DNA of 64,000 nt, from the NCBI RefSeq assembly GCF_016744155.1, contig NZ_JADGEW010000001.1, positions 124,001-188,000 on the forward strand. Reading direction: 5' to 3'. A program made the position numbers and the translations under genes. The notes beneath the pieces were generated by a model. The model did not search any database. It was not told the DNA's origin and worked only from the letters and a program-made list of their open reading frames with translations. Position 1 is the stretch's first letter; each line of letters opens with the position of its first letter. Shown in pieces: positions 56,401 through 63,471 of the stretch. Origin of the DNA: Amphritea sp. (GTDB taxonomy: Bacteria; Pseudomonadota; Gammaproteobacteria; Pseudomonadales; Balneatricaceae).

Positions 56401-56688
56401 AAACTGAGTCTGCATCTTTTTTGATGAGAGCAATTGCTGTTCTTGAGGGCGCAGTTTCAGCTTTACCTGCCAGGCTAATTCGTCGGTCTGGCTGGTGGAC
56501 GTCAGCACAACGACGCCGAGGTTTTCGACCATAGGCAGCAGGTCTGACAAGACCACAAGAGCACCATTACCCATAACCGAAAGCTCTATACTTTGCTCCG
56601 AGGGGAAGACTTGACCAAATCGACAGCTGTGAATCAGTGACTTATCAACCTCGATCTTATTATTGTTCTTATCAAGTTGCGCTTTCAT
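53500..56688 (-). CDS. NAD-specific glutamate dehydrogenase, short (1062-residue) form
   Basis: This is a member of the large NAD-GDH family, which oxidatively deaminates glutamate to 2-oxoglutarate. The catalytic region is intact ([73 protein letters not shown]). The usual bacterial GDH-180 enzymes have about 1600 residues with N-terminal ACT-like regulatory domains. Here about 500 of those residues are absent, while the remaining 170-residue leader and the C-terminal helical region are present. No remnant coding sequence is visible beyond the start, so the gene is naturally short or was shortened long ago. Confidence 0.9.
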   Translation of the reverse strand: [1062 protein letters not shown]

Positions 56689-56842
56689 GACCTGTTTAAA
56701 CCTCTTTACGGGTACTTAAACCCAGATATATCTTTGAAATAAATACGTTAATTTTTTTGTCTTGATGCATGTCGGCGTCAGATTCAAACACTCAGTGTTC
56801 CTGAGCCGGGCTCTTCATTTTTTTAGGTAGCAAGTTCCCTTG

Positions 56843-56860
56843 CCCGTTTAAATAAACGGG
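56843..56860. repeat. Perfect palindrome CCCGTTTA-AA-TAAACGGG
   Basis: Two 8-bp arms around AA lie between the glutamate dehydrogenase gene and the end of the dctM gene. It could be an operator for the dehydrogenase promoter or part of a terminator; no T tract follows on either strand. Confidence 0.45.
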
Positions 56861-56907
56861 GTATATGGCTGGTTGCTGAGAAGATTTAGTCTGGTATAGG
56901 GTTAACC

Positions 56908-56931
56908 AGAGGGCCGGGACAGCGGCCCTCT
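56908..56931 (-). terminator. Hairpin after the dctPQM operon
   Basis: A 9-bp stem (56908-56916 with 56923-56931) and a 6-base loop lie just after the dctM stop. On the minus strand the following sequence is only weakly T-rich; the other strand has TTTTAAT. It is probably the operon's terminator or a transcript-end hairpin. Confidence 0.55.
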
Positions 56932-56936
56932 TTTAA

Positions 56937-58244
56937 TCATCGTTGGCTCATGGACATCGGCAGGTAGGTCACAATTTCAGGAAACAGATAGATCAATATC
57001 ACGGCGAACAAGATCAGCAGGAAGAACGGTAACGCAGCGCGGGCTACGTAGAGAATGTTTTTCCCGGTTAACGACTGAATCACAAATAGATTGAAGCCGA
57101 CAGGAGGGGTGATCTGGGACATCTCGACTACCAGAACGATATAGATACCAAACCAGAGCAGATCGATACCAGCCTGTTGCACCATCGGCAGCACCACAGC
57201 AACGGTAAGAACCACCACCGAAATACCATCCAGAAAGCAGCCCAGCGCGACAAACAGCACGGTTAGATAAATCAGCAAGACGCCAGGGGAGAGAGATAAT
57301 TGCCCAATCCCTTCTGCCAACGCTCTGGGAATGCCCAAAAAGCCCATTGCTAAGGTGAGAAAGTGTGCGCCGGCCAGAATCATCCCTATCATGCAGGAAC
57401 TTTTTACAGCGCCGGTAAGGCTTTCACCGAAGCTGCTTGTATCCAGTGAGCCGGTGACAGCAGCCAGAAACAGTGCACCAACAACACCCAAAGCCGCAGC
57501 CTCGGTCGGGGTGGTTAAGCCTCCGTAGATGGAGCCTAGTACAAAACCGATCAGGCCCATGATGGGCAATAACAGTCTAAGAGCTTTGAGCTTGGCTGCA
57601 AAAGACACATGTTCTTTATCGTGCTTGGGTAATTCGTCTTTGTTCAGTAGTGCCCAGATGATGGTGTAGCCCATGAATAGAGTCACCAGCAATAATCCGG
57701 GCAGGGCGCCGGCGATAAACAGACGACCAATCGAAACCTCAGCGGCAACACCATAAACAATTAGAATAATCGACGGTGGAATCAGCAACCCAAGCGTACC
57801 TGAGCCGGCGAGTGTTCCCACCGCCATACGATCGCTGTATCCCTGCGCTTTGAGCTCTGGCAGTGTCATTCGACCGATAGTTGCGGCTGTGGCGGCAGAA
57901 GAGCCTGAAACCGCAGCAAAAATCCCGCAGCTGAGTACGTTTACATGAAGTAGTTTGCCGGGTAATCCACTTAGCCAGGGTGACAGCCCTTTAAAAAGGT
58001 CCTCGGAAAGGCGAGTCCGAAACAGTATCTCTCCCATCCATATAAAGAGCGGTAATGCGGTCAGTGACCATGAGGTGCTGGCACCCCAGGTTGAGGTAGC
58101 AAAGAGCAAACCGATCTGATCATTCCCCGACAGAAGCAAGCCCAATACACCAACGCCAAACAGCGCTAATGAAACCCAGACACCCAGTGCCAGCATTAGC
58201 AGCATGAATACCGCCAGGGAGACTCCAATAATTGTAATATCCAT
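56937..58244 (-). CDS. dctM: TRAP transporter large permease (DctM)
   Basis: A 435-residue, roughly 12-helix permease of the tripartite ATP-independent family. Family motifs include SGSSAATAATIGRMTLPELKAQGY, GTLGLLIPPSIILIVYG and MSQITPPVGFNLFVIQSLTG. It moves the solute across the inner membrane using a Na+ gradient. Its start overlaps the dctQ stop by one base. The solute depends on the binding protein encoded upstream. Confidence 0.95.
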   Translation of the reverse strand: MDITIIGVSLAVFMLLMLALGVWVSLALFGVGVLGLLLSGNDQIGLLFATSTWGASTSWSLTALPLFIWMGEILFRTRLSEDLFKGLSPWLSGLPGKLLHVNVLSCGIFAAVSGSSAATAATIGRMTLPELKAQGYSDRMAVGTLAGSGTLGLLIPPSIILIVYGVAAEVSIGRLFIAGALPGLLLVTLFMGYTIIWALLNKDELPKHDKEHVSFAAKLKALRLLLPIMGLIGFVLGSIYGGLTTPTEAAALGVVGALFLAAVTGSLDTSSFGESLTGAVKSSCMIGMILAGAHFLTLAMGFLGIPRALAEGIGQLSLSPGVLLIYLTVLFVALGCFLDGISVVVLTVAVVLPMVQQAGIDLLWFGIYIVLVVEMSQITPPVGFNLFVIQSLTGKNILYVARAALPFFLLILFAVILIYLFPEIVTYLPMSMSQR

Positions 58245-58762
58245 TAGATTTCCTCCAGATGAAGCTCGGCTTCGTGGACTCTATAGGAGGGGGATTGGCG
58301 TTTTAGCAGCGCAACGACATCGTCCAGAATTGCAATATTTAACATGAGAATGCCCAGTGCGACAGGTACCTGAGGCATCCAGATTGGAATAGATACATAC
58401 CCTGAAGAGACCTCCTCAAAAATGTAAGATTCCCAAACCATATGAACCGAGTAGAAAGACATGAAACTGACCAGAAATAGTGCAAAAAGCAGTACGATTA
58501 ATTCTTGAATGTAGCGAGAGCCCCGGGTCCAGTGTTGAATAACCAGAGTGACCCGAATATGCCCGCCTTGACGAAAGGTATAAGCAAGCCCGAAAAAGGT
58601 GGCAGCGGCCAGTGCGTAACCGGAAAAATCTTCTGCAGAAGGCACAATAAAACCAAATAACCTACCGACAATCTGTGCAGTAATAATCGATGTAATCAGG
58701 ACAATACAGAACCCCGACAAGTACCCGGATACTAAATAAAGCTTATCGAGTAGAGAGCGCAT
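58244..58762 (-). CDS. dctQ: TRAP transporter small permease (DctQ)
   Basis: A 172-residue, four-helix protein (helices near 11-33, 47-65, 84-106 and 128-148) of the DctQ family (AEDFSGYALAAATFFGLAYTFRQGGHIRV). It is the accessory membrane subunit. It lies between dctP and dctM, joined to the latter by a one-base overlap. Confidence 0.93.
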   Translation of the reverse strand: MRSLLDKLYLVSGYLSGFCIVLITSIITAQIVGRLFGFIVPSAEDFSGYALAAATFFGLAYTFRQGGHIRVTLVIQHWTRGSRYIQELIVLLFALFLVSFMSFYSVHMVWESYIFEEVSSGYVSIPIWMPQVPVALGILMLNIAILDDVVALLKRQSPSYRVHEAELHLEEI

Positions 58763-58781
58763 AGTAATAACCTCTGTAATG

Positions 58782-58804
58782 GGCCCTGCTAATTCAGCAG
58801 GGCC
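58782..58804 (-). terminator. Hairpin between dctP and dctQ
   Basis: A perfect 9-bp stem GGCCCTGCT/AGCAGGGCC with a 5-base loop lies 15 bases after the dctP stop. It lacks a long T tract on the minus strand, so it probably stabilises the dctP part of the transcript. A similar hairpin follows the binding-protein gene of the ABC operon at 32230. Confidence 0.65.
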
Positions 58805-58819
58805 TGTTGGCGACGAAAA

Positions 58820-59800
58820 TTACTGATTGAAGCTGGACAGTATTGCCTCAACTTCAGGTGCTTCTGCTTTCCATTCCTCGATCATAGTAGCGCCGATCTT
58901 ATTCAGTTCAGCCATCAGCTCTGCCGACGGCTCGGAGACAACAATCCCTTTCTCAGCCAGAGTTTTTGTATCTTCCAGAGCCTTACCCCGAACGCCCGCC
59001 CAGCCTTTAGCTTCAGCATTAGCTGCGGCAGCAAGAATGACCTGTTGAGTGTTCTTATCAAGGCGCATGAAAGAGCGCTTATTTGCCACTACGACGTTCT
59101 TAGGTATCCAGGCGCGTACATCGGTGTAGTGGCTTAGATAATCCCAGGCTTGTCCGTTAACTCCGGTAGAAGGTGAAGTGATCATCGCATCGATGATACC
59201 GGTGCTGAATGCCTGAGGAATTTCAGGTACCTGAACCGTGGTTGGTGAGGTGTTCATCAGGTCAGCCAGACGTGAGGTAGAAGGGCTGTAGGCGCGCATC
59301 TTCGATCCTTTCAGATCGGCTAAAGAGTTAACCGGAGCTTTGGTATAGAGGCTCTGAGCAGGCCATGCCACGGTATATAGCAACATCATGCCTTCTTTGT
59401 TAAGTTGCTTCTCTACCTCAGGTTTGGCCGCGTCCCAGAGTTTTTCAGCGCTATCATAAGTGGTTGCTAAGAAAGGAATATTATCGTGCTTAAAGACCGG
59501 GTGGGTGTTACCCATGATACCGATAAACACTTCGCCCAGCTGAACCTGACCGGTTTTCACCGCACGGGGAATTTCAGGATGTTTGATCAGTGAAGCACCG
59601 GAGTGAACCACGATATCCAGCTCTCCGGAGGTGTTGCTTTTGATCTCTTCGGCAAACTGGTGGGCGATCTGGGTTGGCAGGTTAGCATCACCATACGGGG
59701 TTGGCATATGCCACTGAGTTTCTGCTGAAACGCTACCCACTGCTCCTAGTGTGAGTAAGGATGCGAGCAGGACAGTGGTTTTCTTAGGTACAAATTTCAT
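58820..59800 (-). CDS. dctP: TRAP transporter solute-binding protein (DctP)
   Basis: I start this at the ATG at 59800, with a GGAGAATAAT ribosome binding site, giving 326 residues and a signal peptide (LLASLLTLGAVGSVSAE). A longer frame to 59911 would cross the sigma-54 promoter. The family features ETQWHMPTPYGDANLPTQIAHQFAEEI, GVNGQAWDYLSHYTDVRAW and NPTTVQVPEIPQAF-like segments are typical of DctP-type proteins that bind carboxylates, often alpha-keto or hydroxy acids. The solute is unassigned. Confidence 0.93.
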   Translation of the reverse strand: MKFVPKKTTVLLASLLTLGAVGSVSAETQWHMPTPYGDANLPTQIAHQFAEEIKSNTSGELDIVVHSGASLIKHPEIPRAVKTGQVQLGEVFIGIMGNTHPVFKHDNIPFLATTYDSAEKLWDAAKPEVEKQLNKEGMMLLYTVAWPAQSLYTKAPVNSLADLKGSKMRAYSPSTSRLADLMNTSPTTVQVPEIPQAFSTGIIDAMITSPSTGVNGQAWDYLSHYTDVRAWIPKNVVVANKRSFMRLDKNTQQVILAAAANAEAKGWAGVRGKALEDTKTLAEKGIVVSEPSAELMAELNKIGATMIEEWKAEAPEVEAILSSFNQ

Positions 59801-59860
59801 TATTATTCTCCAGGTCAACGGTTGGTTAGCGATACCAAGGGCATTTGCTACCTTAGTAAT

Positions 59861-59877
59861 TGCAATCCTTGTACCAG
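59861..59877 (-). promoter_or_regulatory. Sigma-54 promoter of dctPQM
   Basis: On the minus strand CTGGTACAAGGATTGCA matches the consensus TGGCAC-N5-TTGCW in all but one base. GG and GC are 10 bases apart. It lies about 60 bases before dctP and downstream of the two activator dyads. Confidence 0.9.
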
Positions 59878-59949
59878 ACCTAAAAAATAAAATAATATAC
59901 TTATAAAACAATTAGTTGTGTTTTAAATCGTATGAGGGTAAACCTTGCG

Positions 59950-60001
59950 TGAGTCAATTTTGACTCAGTTCACGTGCTTTTCATGAGTCAGTTTTAACTC
60001 A
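59950..60001 (-). promoter_or_regulatory. Two TGAGTCA dyads, proposed DctD-binding sites
   Basis: TGAGTCAATTTTGACTCA (59950-59967) is perfect, with 8-bp arms and a 2-base centre. A second, imperfect copy, TGAGTCAGTTTTAACTCA (59984-60001), starts 34 bases away and overlaps the dctD stop codon (59999-60001). They sit 73-124 bases before the sigma-54 promoter, as expected for tandem enhancer sites of the regulator encoded just upstream. Confidence 0.75.
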
Positions 60002-61354
60002 TTCGCCGACAAAGTTACTCCGTTCCAGTCCATGCTTTTTCATTCGCAAATAGAGCTTTTTCCGCGGGATGCCCAGGGCTTCGGCGGTCAGTTCGGCATG
60101 GCCGTTATTCGCTGCCAGGGCCGCAGCAATAACTTCCCGCTCATAGTTATCTATAAGCTCATCCAGATTACCCGACTTGATTGTCTGGGTATTGTCCGCA
60201 TCGGTTTCGATCGAAAGCCCCAGCGTCCAGCGTTCCGCAGCATTACGTAACTCACGTACATTGCCCGGCCAGTTCTGCGTGCGAAGTTTCTGTAATAAAA
60301 GTTCAGGAATCGGTCTGTTTTCACGTCCGAAACGCTGATTAGCCTGCTCGACGAAATGGCAAAACAGGACGGGTATATCTTCCTTACGCTGATCCAGGTT
60401 AGGGATCTCAATACTGGCTACATTCAGGCGATAATAGAGGTCTTCCCGAAATATTCCCTGATCAGAGGCATCGCGCAGATTAACCTTCGATGCCGCAACA
60501 ACCCGAATATCGATCTCAATTTCGGCATTTCCACCGAGGCGTTGCAGAGTTCGTTCCTGTAACACTCGTAACAACCTCACCTGGAGTGAAGCGGGCATGC
60601 TTTCGATCTCATCCAAAAACAGGGTGCCGCCGCTGGCATACTCTATTTTACCGATGCGTTTTTTGTTTGCCCCGGTGAAAGCACCGGCCTCATGGCCAAA
60701 CAGCTCACTTTCTATGACTGATTCCGTTACCGCACCGCAGTTAAGCGCAACAAAAGGTTTATCGGCCCGCGGGCTGAAATCATGCAGACACTTCGCAACA
60801 ACTTCCTTGCCGGTACCTGTGGCACCGTTGATGATCAGGTCCACATCGACCTGAGCCAGTTGTAACACGGTATCACGCAGGCGCATTATGGTTGCGCTTT
60901 GCCCTACCAGGCGGTTATCAATTTCGTGTTGACCTTGTATCGCTTGCCGTAAGCGTCTGTTCTCCAGTACCAGCTGACGTTTTTTCCAGGCCCGCTGTAC
61001 CGTATTGAGATGGTGCTGAGGGTCATCGGTTTTTTCCAGAAAGTCGTATGCGCCCAGACGTATTGCCTGAACCGCGATAGCGATATCCGAATGGCCGCTA
61101 AACATGATCACGGGTATTTCCGGGTCAATTTCGAGGATCAGCTGCAATACATCGAGCCCGCCCATGATATCCATACGGACGTCACAGATAATGACCCCTT
61201 GCCAGCTTGTTGAGCATTGGGCAATTGCGCTCTGGGGGTTTTCAAACCCGGTGGCGTTATAGTCTTCAAGCTGAAGTGTCTGAATCATTGATTCACGGAC
61301 AATCTCTTCATCATCAATGACTATTACCTGGCCATCAGATATGGCTGAACTCAT
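59999..61354 (-). CDS. dctD: Sigma-54 response regulator (DctD-like)
   Basis: This 451-residue regulator has a receiver domain (8-125, phospho-Asp in VIICDVRMDIMGG), an AAA+ domain (Walker A GATGTGKE, GAFTGA loop, FLDEIES) and a Fis-type helix-turn-helix (HAELTAEALGIPRKKLYLRM). It is the classic regulator type of TRAP dicarboxylate genes. Its gene overlaps the kinase gene by four bases and ends in a binding site for its own product. Confidence 0.94.
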   Translation of the reverse strand: MSSAISDGQVIVIDDEEIVRESMIQTLQLEDYNATGFENPQSAIAQCSTSWQGVIICDVRMDIMGGLDVLQLILEIDPEIPVIMFSGHSDIAIAVQAIRLGAYDFLEKTDDPQHHLNTVQRAWKKRQLVLENRRLRQAIQGQHEIDNRLVGQSATIMRLRDTVLQLAQVDVDLIINGATGTGKEVVAKCLHDFSPRADKPFVALNCGAVTESVIESELFGHEAGAFTGANKKRIGKIEYASGGTLFLDEIESMPASLQVRLLRVLQERTLQRLGGNAEIEIDIRVVAASKVNLRDASDQGIFREDLYYRLNVASIEIPNLDQRKEDIPVLFCHFVEQANQRFGRENRPIPELLLQKLRTQNWPGNVRELRNAAERWTLGLSIETDADNTQTIKSGNLDELIDNYEREVIAAALAANNGHAELTAEALGIPRKKLYLRMKKHGLERSNFVGE

Positions 61355-63294
61355 GACTTACTTCTCCGGAATTCTGGTAACTGAATACAAAATGACGCGC
61401 CGCTTCCCGATCCATCATCTACGGTTAGCTTGCCGCCAAAACTTTTTATTATGTTGTAGGAAATAGATAAACCCAGTCCCAGACTTTGCCCACGGCGCTT
61501 AGTCGTGAAAAATGGTTCAAAGATCTGTTCGCGTAATTCTTTGCTAATTCCGGGGCCGTTGTCACGGACATGGACCTCAAACCAGTCCTGCTGATGCAGG
61601 CAGTCAATCGTTATCAGCTTTTCTGGCTGATCATTAATGGCATCCAGAGCATTGGTGATCAGGTTAAGGACAACCTGTTCAAGTTGCACGGCATCGGCAT
61701 TAACCAGATTACGGTCATGATCAAAACTAACGTTTATCGATGTGAGTTTTCTTACCTCATCACCTTCAAGCATTGATAAGACGTTATCCACCACCAGTCG
61801 CAGATCGACCATCACCAGATTGTCCTGTTGCTTGCGGGCTAATGACTTAAGGCGCGTAATTATGGTGGTTGCGCGTTTAGTTAGGTTGGAAATCTGATTA
61901 AGATTTTTCTCAGTCTCTTCCAATCGGCCAGACTTTATCAGCCGCAAACCGTTATGCGAGTAATGGCCAATTGCAGACAATGGCTGATTAATTTCGTGGG
62001 CTATACCTGCCGATAGCTGGCCCAGTGCCGCGAGCTTACCGGCCTGTACCAGATCTTCCTGTAGAGTGGTTAGCTGATCGCGGAAACTGACTAATGAGCG
62101 CGCCATAGTACCAATCTCATCGCTACCCTTAACCTGAACTTGTTCATCCAGATTGCCATTGGCAATCGAGCGCATACTGGCGTCCAGACTAGTAATTCTT
62201 CCGACCATATTTCGGCCTACATACAGCCACACAATCAGGATAGAGAATAATAAACTAGCGGCGACCATTAACAGCATCCAAATACGGCCTTTCTTGATTG
62301 TTTCCCGGGCACTTTGTGCTGAGACTTGAGCGGCGGCTTCTGTTTTATCTGTCTGCACAGCAACTTGTTGATTTAAATTGCCCAGCTCTTCTCTGATACG
62401 ACTAAGCAGCAACTCACCGGATTGTAGAATGGCCCGTTCTTTACTACGGATGGTAAACATATTGTCTTCCCCCCGGGTAAGAAAAACGATATTTACGATG
62501 GTTTGCTTCAATGCCTGAATGCCCTGTAGATTTCCTACGGCATCAATATCTTGTTTAATCCGTAAGATAATCTCATCGGAGTGCGCCTGGGTTGCGATCA
62601 GAGAGTTTAGATCAGGCAGGTGCTGGGCCCGATCTACTAAGTTAATCAACAGATTTGCATCAGCTTTGATACGGAACAATCCCTGTAAATCAGCATTGAT
62701 CTTGCTGACGGCATCTCTACCGAAGTTGTTCATAGAGATCCAAGAATCAGGAGAGTCCTGATTGAAGAGGCTAAACAGATACTGCTGCTCGTTTTCTATG
62801 AGCCTGTTGATATCACTTAAAAAACTTGAGGCGACCCAGCGGAGACGTTGGTTTTCAGAGCTCTTTTTCTGCTGTATTTCGAGTTTTTGGAATACGTTTC
62901 TATCAAGTTCGGATAGCGTGCTATTTAATGTTTCAATCTGTTCAGACAGGTTTTTTTGCGCCTGATTGTCCTGTGTGACAGCAGAAATTTGCGGCAGTAA
63001 ATCAGCCATGCCGGTTATATTGAGATTTAAATCCTCACGGATTTTCTGACGACCCTGTTCATCTTTCACCGCGAGTAAAGTGGGGGCCATCAGGGTTATT
63101 TTGGTACCACGCTCTTTCAGATCAGCCATCAGGCTAAGGGTATGTATACTCCCCTCAACCACTTGATTTAACTCATCCCCGAGGCGGTTATACGACATCC
63201 AGCTAATAATGCTTGTGAGTATAGTTAACGCACTTAATGCGGCAAATGCTAAGAAAAAGCGGCCGCGAATTCCTAACCGATACTTACTTTTCAT
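61351..63294 (-). CDS. Sensor histidine kinase of the TRAP operon (DctB-position, HBM-like sensor)
   Basis: A 647-residue membrane kinase with TM helices near 10-30 and 343-365, an intervening all-helical periplasmic domain of about 310 residues, HAMP, HisKA (GQLSAGIAHEINQPLSAIGHYS, phospho-His) and ATPase domain (GPGISKELR, GLGLSISYNIIKSFGG). The periplasmic part looks like a helical bimodular (HBM) or long 4HB sensor rather than the PDC fold of DctB, so its ligand range may differ. It is co-transcribed with dctD and probably controls dctPQM. Confidence 0.9.
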   Translation of the reverse strand: MKSKYRLGIRGRFFLAFAALSALTILTSIISWMSYNRLGDELNQVVEGSIHTLSLMADLKERGTKITLMAPTLLAVKDEQGRQKIREDLNLNITGMADLLPQISAVTQDNQAQKNLSEQIETLNSTLSELDRNVFQKLEIQQKKSSENQRLRWVASSFLSDINRLIENEQQYLFSLFNQDSPDSWISMNNFGRDAVSKINADLQGLFRIKADANLLINLVDRAQHLPDLNSLIATQAHSDEIILRIKQDIDAVGNLQGIQALKQTIVNIVFLTRGEDNMFTIRSKERAILQSGELLLSRIREELGNLNQQVAVQTDKTEAAAQVSAQSARETIKKGRIWMLLMVAASLLFSILIVWLYVGRNMVGRITSLDASMRSIANGNLDEQVQVKGSDEIGTMARSLVSFRDQLTTLQEDLVQAGKLAALGQLSAGIAHEINQPLSAIGHYSHNGLRLIKSGRLEETEKNLNQISNLTKRATTIITRLKSLARKQQDNLVMVDLRLVVDNVLSMLEGDEVRKLTSINVSFDHDRNLVNADAVQLEQVVLNLITNALDAINDQPEKLITIDCLHQQDWFEVHVRDNGPGISKELREQIFEPFFTTKRRGQSLGLGLSISYNIIKSFGGKLTVDDGSGSGASFCIQLPEFRRSKS

Positions 63295-63471
63295 ATGAAG
63301 GATGCCTTGATTAATCTATGTTGCATCATAGCCATAACAGAGATTAATTAGAAATTATGCTTCTGCTAAGCAGACATTATCATCCGCTGTGAACGGGTTG
63401 TAGGCAATCGCTATAATTAAGGCTACCCTTAAAATCCTATTAAGACATTATCCTGGCAGTGGAATAAGCTG

